A stretch of DNA of 45,639 nucleotides from Saksenaea vasiformis B4078 (Eukaryota > Mucoromycota > Mucoromycetes > Mucorales > Saksenaeaceae): contig JNDT01002404.1 of NCBI GenBank assembly GCA_000697055.1, positions 1 through 45,639 on the forward strand. The letters run 5' to 3'. Numbering within the stretch: position 1 is the stretch's first letter; each line of letters starts with the position of its first letter. This document shows, in pieces, positions 32,173-45,000 of this stretch. The position numbers were made by a program, and so were the translations under genes. Below the pieces are notes generated by a model that made no database searches, was not told where the DNA came from, and saw nothing but the letters and a program-made list of their open reading frames with translations.

Positions 32173-33311
32173 GCAAAAGAGAAAAGGGACTGCTACCGAA
32201 TTTTGCTTAAGATCTTTATTCAATCAATCAGTGTCAATCTGTGCTGATAGAATACAGGAAACATCAGAAAGTGGTGATCTGTTCGTTCCTTTTGTTTACA
32301 TGACAACGGCGGCCGTAGTTTCAGAAATATCATTGACAACCTCTAGACAACAGGTGGCGCGTCCTGACGACTGTTGTATTTGCATGTATCTTATACGGTT
32401 GAAGCACCCTTCGCACAATGGGCTTCGCAGCGTTTTAGCTAATACAGACTCTCAATGCGACCCAAGCCCCTTCTGGATTTTCAGAGGAAGATCGTGCCCA
32501 GCGTGCTGTGGAAAACATAAAAAAAATCGTTCTGCATGTTCGAAACGGAACCACTGGGTCGGACGAAATTTTTTTTGAACGATTTGACTAGTGTATGTTG
32601 ACAATAATTAACAGCCCTGACGACAGGCCTGAGTTTTCATTGCGCCATGTTGTCCGGAATTCCCAAGCGAGCGAATAAGTACAAATAAAAGCTTTTTCAA
32701 TCAGAAAAGGATCACATAGATTAAGGCAACACGACGATGTGGTCTCACGATTCGCATGCTGCGTCATTGTTATTACTGACCAAGTATACCTTCTGCGAAA
32801 AGGCTAAACCTATGCCAAAGCGGCAATGGCGTTGTGATGCCTTCAATGCGAGCGGAGTTTTTTGATGCCTCGGTTATACAGCAGTAACCGCGTGCTTGTC
32901 TGATGGACACAGTCTGGCAGATCCGATCTGCACAGGTCTCGCCACCTACTCCCCTTTTCCTTTGTTATCATCTTCGCCTTTGTCGTGTGCTCTCGACAGG
33001 GGCAGGTAGTTCAATAATAGTGCCACTGCTCTTTTAGGCAGTTGCTATGAGAAAGGGAAGCTTTGGCATACAGCTTAGGCAGACAGACTGCTCAGGCGTG
33101 TTTTACTGAGTTCTGCGAGATATTGTGTATACTACGCAATTTATGTGCCAGACAATTTTTTTTTCTACGGAGCACGATATACTGCAAGCCAATGTAAGTA
33201 GCGGTATTGCTAAGATAGTAATGTCGCACAACGTTATTGATCTGGCTTTTCTGTCGGCCATTTCTTTCCCATTTTCGTTTTTTTTATTTTTTTTTTTCTT
33301 GTTTCTTCGTC
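32173..33311. other. 1.1-kb intergenic region, no confident gene
   Basis: One plus-strand frame near 32495-32589 reads EEDRAQRAVENIKKIVLHVR and stops at 32587-32589. It is preceded by a good acceptor (TGGATTTTCAG) and a branch-like GCTAATAC, but I found no upstream exon in matching phase. A T-rich tract (about 33280-33300) precedes the membrane-protein gene. Confidence 0.4.
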
Positions 33312-34727
33312 ATGACCAACATGCAATGGCAGACGCCATGGACAGGTCCACTGGCTAAAAGCCTATATTTGCTACAGTGTTTAACATTACTACATGGTAA
33401 TATTATAAATTGTCCTTTTTGTTAATAAATTCAAACCTGTTTGTTTTCGTTAGTGGAAGCCGTTATACCAACAAGCACGATGAATTCAGGTACAAACCCT
33501 GGAACCAGAAGAAAATAGTTACCAATAGCCCTTTCTACAGAAACCACCACAACCGCACATCGTGTTATTTCAGGATCTACGCTTGTCCTTCCCACCCGAA
33601 GCGCAACTGCAGATTTGACCGACATGAACCTATCACCCTTATTTGGCTCTGTCACACCCACGTTTTCTACTAATACCATGGAGGTCACGACCTCCTGCAC
33701 GCAATGTAAGATTCGTAACGCAAAAGAGGGGAGGGAGGTATTGACATTTTCCTCTATGAGCTTAGTATGTAACGCCGCACCGACAACCAACACTGCTACT
33801 CCTACAATGGTCAAATCGAACGGACTTAATGAAACCCAGATCGGGGCCATCATTGGTGGAGCTTCCGCGGGGCTACTTTTGATAATCCTTGCGTGTTGTT
33901 TATATCTTCGTTCACGGCGAAAAAAGCCAAAATTCCAACGCGGTCGTGGTATTACACCATCGATGGTCTTCCATCGAGATACTACTTCCAGCACCGGGCC
34001 TTCTGCGTCAGATCGACGAAGCACCTACTCATTTAATACCCCTACGACCGCTTTTGGATCGCATAATTATACGCCCAGCGCACCTTCGGAGAAAACAACG
34101 GCACAATTGGATGAGCTCTACAATATCAAGAAATATAATATTCAGGCTCGACCACGTAATGAAGATCCTGCGATGCGTGCCAGCCAAGCAGGTGCACGGT
34201 TATCCAAGTATAATTATTTGGCCCAAGCGTTTTCGCAGATGCGGGCATCCTATGCAGCTAATGAGCCGAAACTGGTGTTACCTGACCCTGTTCATCATCA
34301 TGAATCGTTACGACCACATACACTACAATACGCCGCCTTGGATTCCTCACAGACCCTACCTCCCTCCTCCTCATCCTCGCTTTCACCAGCACCACGACAG
34401 GAAAGAAAACAAGCCCTCACTCCCACCTCCCTCCAACCAAACACATCCAACCAAGGCATCGCAATGGCGTACCCCGACAGCGATGTTCACTCTTTAGCGC
34501 CACGAATTACGATTGTTAACGAACATGACGTACAGGAAGAAGTCATTGATCCCTATTGCCACGATCCTCATCCCATGGTACGAGACAGTGTCGTTTCAGA
34601 AGTCAGTCAGTACAGCACCTTTTCCAGTGGTTCCAACCCCTATCGTTATCCCCATGATCCTCATGTGCGTCGAACGGACGATCTAAAGCCATCTACGAAC
34701 AATCCGCGAACGTATAACTATTTTTAA
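33312..34727 (+). CDS. Single-pass membrane protein with Ser/Thr-rich ectodomain (sensor-like), 404 aa
   Basis: join(33312..33396, 33454..33489, 33574..33705, 33766..34727). An N-terminal hydrophobic segment (SLYLLQCLTLLHVEA) probably serves as a signal peptide. About 75 Ser/Thr-rich residues follow, including a short Cys pair (SCTQLCNAA), then one membrane helix at about 110-132 (IGAIIGGASAGLLLIILACC) and a basic stop-transfer RSRRKK. The cytoplasmic tail of about 270 residues is polar, Ser/Pro/Tyr/His-rich and probably disordered. The layout is that of fungal cell-wall stress sensors and Mid2/Wsc-like proteins, but no WSC domain is present. Intron 3 (33706-33765) is a multiple of three without stops and may be retained. 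The ATG at 33312 is chosen because it starts the hydrophobic exon; a second in-frame ATG lies 9 nt later. Confidence 0.7.
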
Positions 34728-36574
34728 TGATTGTTACACAATAGTCTCCTAATTATTTATCAGCAACAAGGAAACGCTAACCTTTTTTTTTAATCCGCAA
34801 GTGAATGTGGGAATTCCGTGACAAGAAGTTAGCTTATTGAAAAAGAATGATACATCGAACCCATGGGCTTAAGCTTATATCCATAAGAGAAATGTAACCA
34901 CGCGTCCCTTCGTACATCATAAATTTATATTACTTGTTTCTCTAGAGACGCAAAAGCATGGATGGCTAGTCGAAAATGTGATTATTTTTATCGGTTGCTT
35001 CGCTAACCAAATATTTCTGCTTAGTCCAGCCAAAGAGAAAGGGGGAAAGCGAAGAGGCTACGGCGAAAATACGCCAGTGGTTCATCGAAATCAATTACCC
35101 TTGTCATGCTCATCGTGTTACGTTCTGTTGACAAGGTCCCCGCAAGCCAGTCGCGCAATGAAACTTATTTGCACGGCTATACGTTGCCAATGCTTAAGAT
35201 TCATGCATGATAGCTTATTTCTCGAGTTTATCGTTTCCTTGCTGCGAGTACAAAGTTTTAAAAGAGACTTAATGGTGCGCTGCAAGTCATCGTAGGACAT
35301 AACGTCGAAACGAATGACAAAATAAATGAGGAGAGCTCGCCACACACAGTTTCAAGCATTTGAATTTTTTTTTGTTTCTGCCAAACAAATCGCTGAGTCG
35401 GTTTTCTAAAAAGACGTAGGTCGATATACGTAAAGAATGGTTGTGGGACCATCCTTTTGCTGTTTTTATCCCGATTTGGTAATACCATGTAGCACGCATT
35501 CCCTTGTTATGTGTACAATCGTCACTAGGAATCGTACGAGCCCTTCCTAGAAAAAGATGGTAGGGGTTACCCTAGGCATAGCAGAAATAGACTGCTTAAT
35601 GGGATATTTTTTTTGTCTTACACTGGAAACAAGTTGTTTTGGTCATCTAGATCGACTGTCTGCAGCAGCTGATCCTCAATCATTAGTCATACAGTGTCCA
35701 GCGTTTCTGTTTGAGCAAAAAAAAAAAAAAAAAAATGTCTCTTCCACGGATTGTCATGCCTAACGAGGTTCGAGAAATGAACGGACGTCAACGTGCGTAA
35801 TCATGATTGTTCCGAAAATTCGTTCGTCACAAGGTACATGTGCTTTACTGTTGATAGGCTTGGCATGACAATGAACTGAGAAACAGGACATTAAGACAAG
35901 GATCTTCTTCGTTTTAGACAACATTGGACGATCGACAAGTAGTTGTGAAAACCTCAGACGGCGCCTTTTTTTTTCTTCCTTATTACCGGGTGCCGGTTCT
36001 TGCAGCACTTTCCCGTTGCGAAACAACGAAACCAAACAATAGCTGATAGCGGAGTGTAGCTGGGAGAGCCAATAAAAGGATAGGCGAAGCCTTTCTTGTA
36101 CCACATTCCTTGTCTCAGAACCATGTTTCGTGTGTCGAAACACTAAAAAAAGAAGACAAAAAAACAAGGGATGAGAAGGGAAGGGAGGAAAGGCAAATGG
36201 AAAGGGTCAGTGTGCTACCCACTTCTTCTACGTAATGGATGGTATCCTGGAAATCGGGATCTGCTTATCAGTTGCTCAATTGAAGTCTTAGCACGATACA
36301 AATCTAAAGTCCGCGATCTGCTTTTGGTATGAGAGAAAAAGAACTTTATGGTACAAAAGGAAAACATTACATCATAAACATCAAGGGGCTTAATGGGAAA
36401 TAAGAAGGAAAAAAATTCATAGAAAAAGCATACAAGACTATTATACAAGGCAGTTTTGGGGTACCCGATGTAAATGGTAAGCTGATAGTAGATTGTTGTT
36501 GGTGGATGGTTGTCTTAACGGGATGAGTTGGTTGATTGCATGGAAGAAGAATTTTTTTTTGTGTGTGTGTCTTT
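34728..36574. other. 1.8-kb convergent intergenic region
   Basis: It lies between the stop codons of the membrane-protein gene (+) and CSL (-). Several ORFs of 60-135 codons exist on both strands, but none shows family motifs, signal peptides or splice-consistent extension. A 19-nt A-run is at 35717-35735. Each flanking 3' UTR probably takes a few hundred bases. Confidence 0.55.
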
Positions 36575-39303
36575 TCAGAACGCATAGAATCTGTCGGTTC
36601 GATAGACAACGCCATCTCCTCGAACGAGTAAGACGGGTAGTCGTCGTTTGCCATCTTCATCTAGACGTGTTACGGGACTTTCCAGCAATTCGCGTGTATC
36701 TGGCACAACGCAAGAGATGTGTTCGCGTGATTTGTAATCTGTGTGCGCGGCTTTCACGTCGCCAAACCAAATGGCCAGATCGCGTGTAAAATTTTCGCCC
36801 GACATACTCAGCATCGATTCCTTGCTATTGATCTGCGTGACAACGGGGAAAGGCGCCAATGGAGTAGCCGTATCACGTTCAAAGGGAGCATTGAAACCGT
36901 GCGGATCGTCTGCCGAGGGGGTCCAGAACGTATAGGTTGCGCAATCGGTACCGACAATGGTCCACACTGCCGCATCCGAAACGTCTTCAGTCCAGCATGC
37001 TCCCCCTTCACCAGCAGGGGAAACATTGCCTCGATTTTCCTTGATATCATTCATGGAATTGATTCGCCGGCGTTGCAACGAAAGGGAATGAGAGGAAGCA
37101 GTAGCCTTGGTAGGAAGCGGCGCCGATGACCGACGCTGGTGGCTGGTGTGATTGGCCCGTTTATCGTCGCTCACCAAGGTACGGGCAGAAGTTGTCTTGT
37201 ACATCCCAACAACATCATTGAGGCAGGCCAAATAGGTGACAGGGTGTGCGGATTGGGGCAAGGTCCACCCAGCTGCTGTGGAGGGAGTGAAGGATGGAGG
37301 GGACACGGTAGCATGCTGTGCCATTGTAGGATCTTGCACGATTTGGAACGCAATCTTGTGTAATTGTGACACGGGATCACCCAAGGCTTCGTCGCCGCAT
37401 TCACCTCCACCGCCTGTGCGTGACAGACTGGAAAGCTGATGGCCACCTAGCACCATACTCCCTTTATCAACTTTTCGAATAACCATCACCGGGCTGACAA
37501 GACCAGTCGATACGCATTGGAGCACGACGGGTTGGTTGTAATGGATCGCGATGGGTTGATGATGAGAAGCGGTTTGAAGGGCAATGGCGGGGGGGGGAGG
37601 GAAGTGTGGGTTGGTAGGATGATGCAAGGGACGCATACTGGTGTCAGGACAACGGGAGGTATCGACTATCCAAATGACAAATGGATCCCAGGAACCAGTC
37701 CTGGCAACAAAGCAAGTGCCTCCGCCATTGTTGTTCGATTTCATTGTACATGCATTCGCGTTACTGGCTGCTGCATTGGAAACACCCAGATACTTCGTTG
37801 ATACGGTTTGCGATCGAATACGATTGAACAACGATACGGTGGTACCATGATGAATACACACTAAAATAAATGACGATAATGTTAGATAAACATGTTCCTT
37901 TCCTCCCCTGAAGGGCGAGTTACACGACTTACATTCCATGTTCTTCACACTTTGTCTTTTCTTGCTTGGTTTACTAATCACCTTGATGCCTTTGCTTGCC
38001 AATGTGCCAAGCTGGACTCCATTTCCTAATTGGATCTTGACCATCACCTCCACGCGTTTCCTCTTTTCATCCGCATCGTTGATATGCAGTTGCTTTGATA
38101 CGCATTTTCCCGACATACTGGTGTCACCCGACGCAGCGGCCACGGCTGATGAAGCGTTGTCGAGGATACCGTTGGGTGAATGCCATTCAAGCACGCCTGA
38201 CTGACTGGTTGACTCGCCTGAAATTTGAACGGTCAATGCCGGAGGATGCATGGTTCGTGAAGGGAAAAGTGATTGATTTGTTTCATCGGAATTGGAAGAG
38301 GTCCACCAGTTAGCTCCCATGAGTAACGTCGTCGGAGGTGGACAAAGGAATCTATAGGGTAGTAGAAATTTCGTTTAGCTATAAACCGCGCTTATCTTTA
38401 ATTTTTTTATTTATTTATTTACCTTTTCTCGGTCCCGTAACTTTTTTGTGCGACCTTGCTGGTCAGGATCATCACGGTCCGTTCACCATGGTATTGGTTA
38501 CCATTCGCAGTGGGGGTTGGATGGAAGTATTGCTGGATCAGAGGTTTCAAAGCAACAGCAGAGGAAGCGCCTTGGATCATCCGGGCGGTCACCATGCTGT
38601 TCTTTTGGCGTTTCTTATCATCAAGCGCAGATTCAAAGCCAGTGGCGGCGGGTTGCAAGGGTGTGATGGGTGGCGATGGGGACGTAGACGACATGGTGTA
38701 GGTTGGGGATGTGGGTGGCGAGCAGGGTTTATGACGCTTGTTATTGGTTTCCATAAGCCAATCCACGTCGGTCAAGGCAGAAGGGGTGATGGTCGTTGAT
38801 TGGAAACCGTCGAATAAATTCAGTGTCAGAAGGTCGTCGACGGCAGGATGTTGTTGTTGTTGTTGTTGGTCAAGCAGTTGGTGTTCCTGTCCAAGCAGGC
38901 AGGTGTCAAGCGATTTGTTTTCTTCTAATGATTCAAGAAAACTCGAGGGAGTCATAGTTTCCGGGCGCAAGGACAAGGAACGAGTTCTGTCGTTGGTGTT
39001 CAATGATGAAGTACCCAGTAATTGATGTAGGTCCAACATGTCAAAATCCTGCCTTTGGTTGTCAAATGAATGATAATTGAGTTCACCCACAGCAACAGAA
39101 TGGCGCCTTGACTGGGAGCCTGACGATAAGATAGCATCTTGATCAAATGGAGGAAAAAAGGCATCCATATTCAAGGCATCCGAGAAAAGATCACAGGCAG
39201 GTGAAGTAGGTGAAGAGCAGACATATTCAGACCAGATATCTTGTTGTTTTCTCTTTCGAGATGCAGGTGCAGTATCGTTCATGGTACAAGTTGTGCTAAG
39301 CAT
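36575..39303 (-). CDS. CSL-family (CBF1/Su(H)/LAG-1) transcription factor, 861 aa
   Basis: complement(join(36575..37860, 37933..38351, 38423..39303)). After about 250 residues of Ser/Gln/Pro-rich sequence (with a QQQQQQ run) comes the Rel-homology N-terminal domain: GERTVMILTSKVAQKSYGTE, KRFLCPPPT, then CVSKQLHINDADEKRKR, GTLASKGIKVISKPSKKRQS and NMELCIHHGTTVSLFNRIRS. These are the hallmark DNA-contact segments of CSL proteins. The beta-trefoil domain follows (CFVARTGSWDPFVIWIVDTS, VLQCVSTGLVSPVMVIRKVD, DPVSQLHKIAFQI) and then a C-terminal IPT-like domain (WFGDVKAAHTDYKSREHISC). CSL proteins bind GTG(G/A)GAA sites; in animals they are the Notch effector, while fungi have CSL without Notch. 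Large linkers in the trefoil domain are usual for fungal CSLs. Translation may start at M1 or M8 (MNDTAPASRKRK). Confidence 0.93.
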
Positions 39304-39819
39304 AGTAATTTTTTTTGTTGTATATTTTTTTTAATCGACCAGCGAAAAAGAAAAAGGAAAACAATACACAAAGGAAAAAAAGGTGTGGGGCAAACCTTTT
39401 TAAACGGAACTTGGGTAATGTTGCACAAGCAAACATCACTATTGGATAAAAGTAAAAGATGCTTTGCTAAAAAAAGGTCCACTGTTCCAACCCCACATTT
39501 TTACAAAAACCAATCATTTTGCTCCTGTTTTAGTCCCGTCCGCCTCCAAGAGGTTCATTACCCCGGCCGGCCTAAATCTTTTTACCACGCCACATGACGT
39601 TTCCCTTATCAGAAGACAGCCCTTTTTCTTCGTATTCCGTGGCCGAAGGAGCGGGTTGTACAGCGCTTCCCTCCCCTCGTTTTTTAATCAAACAATGCCA
39701 ACAGACAATGCACCAATCATAATTCAAACGACGCTATTTCTTCGTCATATCATTTCCCTTTATGCAAACTAAACAAAAAAAATGTCAGTTGGGCTCTCGC
39801 TATGTCTCATGTTCTGGTT
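39304..39819. promoter_or_regulatory. Intergenic region upstream of CSL, downstream of ARPC4
   Basis: About 515 bp with T-rich and A-rich runs just upstream of the CSL start and nothing coding. It serves as the CSL promoter and the ARPC4 3' flank. Confidence 0.5.
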
Positions 39820-40692
39820 TCAGACAGGTACCTGGCTCAAATAACTTTCGGCAACAGTTCTGGCTCGAGTGTTAACACTCAGCTTCATCTCCGAGATCTC
39901 CTTATCAACCTCTTCCATGAAATGAACAATGAAGTCCACTAATTTATGCTTATACATTTGTTCTGTATGTGCGTTTGTGATAAGGAATGAAATATCATAA
40001 CCCTACAACGCCCCAAAAAATCACCATGATTTACTACTAAACCCTAGATGAATCTTTTTCTCCATTGAACTTACCTCCACGGCCTTTCGGCGAAGAATCA
40101 CAAAGTTTTCGGCTCTCAGCATCAAAAATCGTGCAAATTTGTGACACAGAATACGCTCCAGATCATCTGCTTGCTTGATCTTGATACTCACTCGGATCGA
40201 GTTGACGGAAGGTTCAATCAACACTTTTTCATTCTCATTACGGCTGATAATCAAAGGGTTCATTAACACCTCCTTGGATTTTCTACATTTGTTGTGTTCA
40301 GTCAAGAAAAAGAAGGAGCATGGCTATCTGTTTAAATTGTATACCCTGATTCAACCTCCGGAGTGTTGTGTCGCTCGGCAACTTGGGACGAAAAGTTGTC
40401 CAAGCATAACGCAGCCGTCAACGTTGAACGTACCGCGGTCAAATAAGGACGAAGTGTGTTCGACTAAAAAAAAAAAAAGATAAAATGAGCTGAATGCTTC
40501 CATGATGGTGCCATCATCGTTGTCATCATCTCAATTGGCGAATGAGAATGTCATCACGCGTCTGCTCTTCAGTTCTCGGTTCTCATTGTCCTTTTTTTTG
40601 ACTGGTAACCATCGTTTTGTCCATAGAAACCAATATAACTCTGTGATAGTCGAACAAGGTATGAAAAAAGAGAAATGAACATGGCTTACCAT
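39820..40692 (-). CDS. ARPC4: Actin-related protein 2/3 complex subunit 4 (ARPC4), 170 aa
   Basis: complement(join(39820..40002, 40075..40282, 40345..40463, 40690..40692)). The protein reads (M)[20 protein letters not shown], then [60 protein letters not shown] and [19 protein letters not shown], matching ARPC4 from end to end at the usual length (168 in animals). It is a core structural subunit of the Arp2/3 complex that nucleates branched actin. The first coding exon must supply only the initiator Met. The best candidate is the ATG at 40692-40690 followed directly by GTAAGC; an ATG at 40612-40610 followed by GTTACC is an alternative. Confidence 0.93.
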
Positions 40693-40899
40693 GAGTTCCT
40701 TTGTCGTTAAGTTTCTCTATTGCTTTGCCAAGCGAGCAGAGAGAATGTCCAACCCGCTCGTTGTCGGAGTATGAAATGTAAAACGTCATCTGTTTGAGAG
40801 ACCGACGGGGCGCTCTCGCCCAGACCATTAGGAATCGATAGGCCCGGCGATAAGAGAGTACACAATATAGGCTGCGGTCTCCGCGGTAGGGCCGAAACA

Positions 40900-41350
40900 A
40901 TGTCTCGATCAAAACAATGGCGCGAAGAATGGCTAATTGGCTCTTCCCATGTCTCAGGTACCATAGGATGTAAAGTTCTTTTACTAAACGTCACCAATAG
41001 CTCTTTGTTCGGCTTCATCCACCTCGTGGTGGAAGGGGAAGTGAAACATCTAATACTCAAAACAGGAAATTTTTGCCTATCCACGATACCCAATGTCGTT
41101 ACTTCGTACCACACCAGTAAAAAAAAAAACTAGAGCTTCTTCTGCAGAACGGAAAGCGCCACAAAAAAAAAGAAAAAAAAAGATAGTTTTGACAAGGGCG
41201 CCTTTGAACAAATGTACAATCATGATTGGTAAGTTATTTTTCTTGCTCCTATACAATAAGAAGAAAAACAAAGTTTGCGTTTATCCTCATTCTCCAGAAT
41301 TTACAGTTAACGTTTTTTTTCTTTTGGCTGCGTGAGATTGTACTATTAAA
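40900..41350 (+). CDS. Uncertain small spliced gene, unknown product
   Basis: An ATG at 40900 opens MSRSKQWREEWLIGSSHVS, and several good short introns follow. One is 40957-41000 with a TACTAAAC branch site and CACCAATAG acceptor. Another is 41228-41298 (GTAAGT to CTCCAG). One phase-consistent path gives about 70 residues including ATKKKKKKDSFDKGAF; an unspliced path gives 77 residues; and a separate ATG at 41093 opens a very basic peptide (SLLRTTPVKKKTRASS). I cannot decide which is used or whether any is. Its 5' end faces ARPC4 across about 200 bp. Confidence 0.3.
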
Positions 41351-42045
41351 ATCTGTTAAACTGTCGCCCTTCTAGAATCACTAGTCTAAATACGTCTTGA
41401 ATAAATAATAATAAATAAACAAATGCTAACTTGTCAAAATTCATCACTTTAGTAACAATAACATGATATCCGGATGTTTAGAAAGAAAAAACAGGGTAAC
41501 CCTACAATACCTTGACTTACTATATGAACTTAAGGTTATAGCATCTATTTCCAAAGTGACAGTTGATCACATCTAGAGTATTGTGGGAACGGGTACACCA
41601 GATCGGGTTTGAACAGAACTTTGTTAATAAAACTCGGATGAATGACGGGATCTCTTTTTCCCTGATGCCATTAAGACGATATCTGACCTTGAACACCACC
41701 GAACTTTGGCGTCTCACAGAACCCTTTCGTTAACGCCATGTAAAACCATTGATTGTCCATTTTGCTGCGAGATTTGATAGCATTTCCCGATTTGTCCATA
41801 CCCCGCTTTTTTTCTTTTCTTTTTGGCATATCTATAGAAGCCACGACCTCATAGTAGTAACTCCGTTGCGTCGTTACTGGTGTGATACGAAGTACGAAAC
41901 AACAATTCAGGACGATCAGCCACGTTGCATTTTTTTGGGGGGGAACACTTTATCGTTTTTGAGCTCAGTCAGAAAGTGGAGAAATAGCGACTAGAGACCA
42001 ATAGGCTAGACTCTATGTATCTATTGTAAGTAACGTTTTCATATA
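41351..42045. other. Intergenic region, no gene seen
   Basis: A/T-rich DNA with AATAAATAATAATAAATAAA near 41400, compatible with polyadenylation of a plus-strand transcript. It ends at the stop codon of the para-aminobenzoate synthase gene on the minus strand. Confidence 0.5.
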
Positions 42046-45000
42046 CTAATGATCTTCAAGGTATTCTCGGACACTAAAAACATGATGAATACGTCAAAAA
42101 CAGTGCCATCTTTACTTACCTTGGCGCCACGCTTTTTGTCTTGAGTAATGTTTCCTTCCATTCTTCCTCAGGATTTGAAAGGAATGTAATAGCACCACCA
42201 CCACCCACTGACAGGCTCACTAGATTAGGTCATTTTAGAAAAAAAAAAGAACACTAATCCTGCCAATTCTTTTTTCTTTTTTACCTCGATCTTCTTTCGT
42301 CGTTACGATAGCCGTACGAATAACTACATTAAAATCGACCGCTCCATCCAGAGAAAAGTAGCCGAGACATCCGGAATAAATGCCTCGAGGTTTATGATGC
42401 TCCAATTGATCTAGTAATTGGACAGAACGAAGTTTTGGTGCGCCTGTCATGGATCCTACAAAGAAAAATAGTCAGTTTGTACTTGCTTTTCGAAATACGT
42501 TCGAGCTACCTGGTGGAAAACACTTTCGTACTGCTGCCACACGATCTACGTGTGGCTTTAATGTACCTTGAATCGTTGATACGAGATGGTGAACTTTCTC
42601 ATATGTTTCGACGTGTATAAGTTTGGGAACCCTGACGGTACTGGGCTCGCACACCTGAGCCAGATCATTACGGATCAAATCCACAATCTGTTACCGTTTC
42701 ATTGAGCACAACCAACCAAACAAATACACATCTTCTACGTACCATTAAGTTCTCAGCTCTTTCTTTCACATCCTGCCACAGTCGTTGTTTGCGTTGTTCG
42801 TCTTCTTTGCGGCGTGAAGCACAGTCTTCATCCCCATCACAATCGGTCTCGCAGGTGCAGACAAGTGCACGCGCCATCGTCCCCTTGATAGGCTTCATCT
42901 CGGCAACGCCATCCGAAGTGATCTTTAAAAACCGCTCTGGACTGCTGCTGAGGATCGACAAGCGATCAAATGATAAAAGACCTGAGTATGGTGCAGGGTT
43001 GCTCTTTCGTAGATAATGCGCGTACAGTTGCCAAGGCAGATCCTTTGGCGCATCGGGTATGTCGCATCGGAAGCGTGTGGTAAGACAAATCTCGTACGAC
43101 TCACCTTCCTTGATTTGCTGGATGCATTGCTCAATTGATTTTAGATAGGTGTCACGCTGTACATTCGCAGTGAAGAGGTCGGACCCTTTGATCTGGTCTA
43201 CATCAGGGCCAGGCGTAGAACAAGCAGACGATATCGGTGTCAAACTAATGTATTCGTCCGCTAACTTTTTACGCCGAATGTTTTCGGCTGTCCTTAGTAC
43301 GATTTCTTCTGCACGGTTCATCCATGCCTCGGCCATGCCCGGCTCTAGACCGACATCGGGTAAAGTGCTGCTATCTAGACGACGTTGTTTGACTAGACTG
43401 CAAACGTGTACACACCGTGTATCATGATCAAAAACCCAAAACCGGTCCACAAAATGGAAAGCTGCATCCGGCTCTTCCTTACAAGTACAACAGCCGGCCA
43501 CCGTGTGGTCACGACAGGTACATTGCTGTTCAGGAGGTACGACATATCCGTCCATGCTCTCGCGTTTCATCTCATATCCGAAGTAACCCACAAACCCTCC
43601 TCGGAATGCTGTTTTTAGCGACTGTCCGTCCAAAGGATGTACGGTAAGCGGACCAAACCGGGCAAGCAGGTCAGCCATGTGATCAAAAAAGGAGTGTTGG
43701 AGTGTTTCGGTTCGTTTTCCGTGCCGATCTTCGGTGGTGAGTTGACGATGAAGTGTTGAATAAGTCAACGTTAGTGATGGTTCGACGGACAAGATCGATA
43801 GTTTGGAATAAGGCGACGCTTTCTATTTTCCTATATTAACTAGGAAAAAAAAACTTTTTTTGTGATGACATTACCCTACTGCTGTCAAGCCAAACAATCG
43901 AGTTGAGCTTGACACCGCTTGTGACTAGCTCATTTGCCAGGTGTTCAGGATCAACCCATTTTGGACAGCAGGTTCTGGTATACAGTTCAAGAGGTAGATG
44001 CTCCGCCGAAGTTAATTGGCAAGGGAATTTCGGAGCAGTGATCGAATGAGCGAGAACGGCAGGATCGAGCGTCATGCTTATTCGGTGATGCTGCATAAGA
44101 TAAATATGTTTAGCTTAAATTCGTGATCCGCTATCAGGAAACCTTTTTCATCCAAACACATGTTTGTTCTGCAAAACTGCGCATCATTTCGAGGCCATGT
44201 TCAGTGGACACAGATTCTGGATGGAATTGAACTCCCCAAAGCGGCAATGTCCTATGTTGGAATCCCATCACTGTGACAAAGCCTTCCGTGGGAGCAGATA
44301 GATGTGGTAAAAAGTGATTCCGTCTCTCTTCGTCTGTTTTCTTGTCATCATCCAAATAGGATGCATTTTTCAGAGCTTCCACGTCCGCATCATTTTCGTA
44401 GCATAAAGCAGTGAGCACAAGGTCATCGGGAATGGCTGTCAACATTGCCCTTAGCCGCTGTTCAAATAAGAAATATCGCTCAACATACACGCTTTCTCGA
44501 CGACAAGTGAATGATAGCGGACTGCCCAAAAAGGTGAGCTGCAGCCGTTCAAAACGTCAGCATAAGTGGTCCATGTATCTTGACGGTGAATTTGTGACAT
44601 ACGACCATGCATGATTCGTGACGCATAACCAACCTAATTCTCGCTCATGTCAGTACCCAGTCTCGGAATCCCTCTGCTTATTTGCCTGGTACCTTGCCAC
44701 CCATTATATGAGCAATCCCTTGATGGCCCAGACATATTCCAAAAATAGGGCGATGGAATTCTGTGCAAGGTTCCAGTTGCGCTTTTAGTAATGGAGTACA
44801 TATACCGAAATCCTGGAAGAGAGAGGGTCAGACCCTTGAATAATTTGCAGTAAAAACATACAGCATCACGCTCAGGTCGTCCAGGACCGGGTGATATAAT
44901 TATATTGTCAAAATGCGGCAGAATATGTTGTTTAAACTCGTCCCTATTTTTTTATGCTTAAGATAATCCTGCAAAAAAAAAAAAAAAAAAAAAAAAAAAG

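Noticed and set aside
32171..32589. 136-codon plus-strand ORF ending with Cys-rich sequence (CPACCGKHKK)
   Set aside because: It overlaps the 5' end of the minus-strand gene, has irregular Cys spacing, and its best protein-like part is in another frame without a phase-consistent exon.
35760..36167. 135-codon minus-strand ORF in the gap before CSL
   Set aside because: No domain, signal or composition supports it. It crosses A/T-rich runs and is within the chance range for a 1.8-kb gap.
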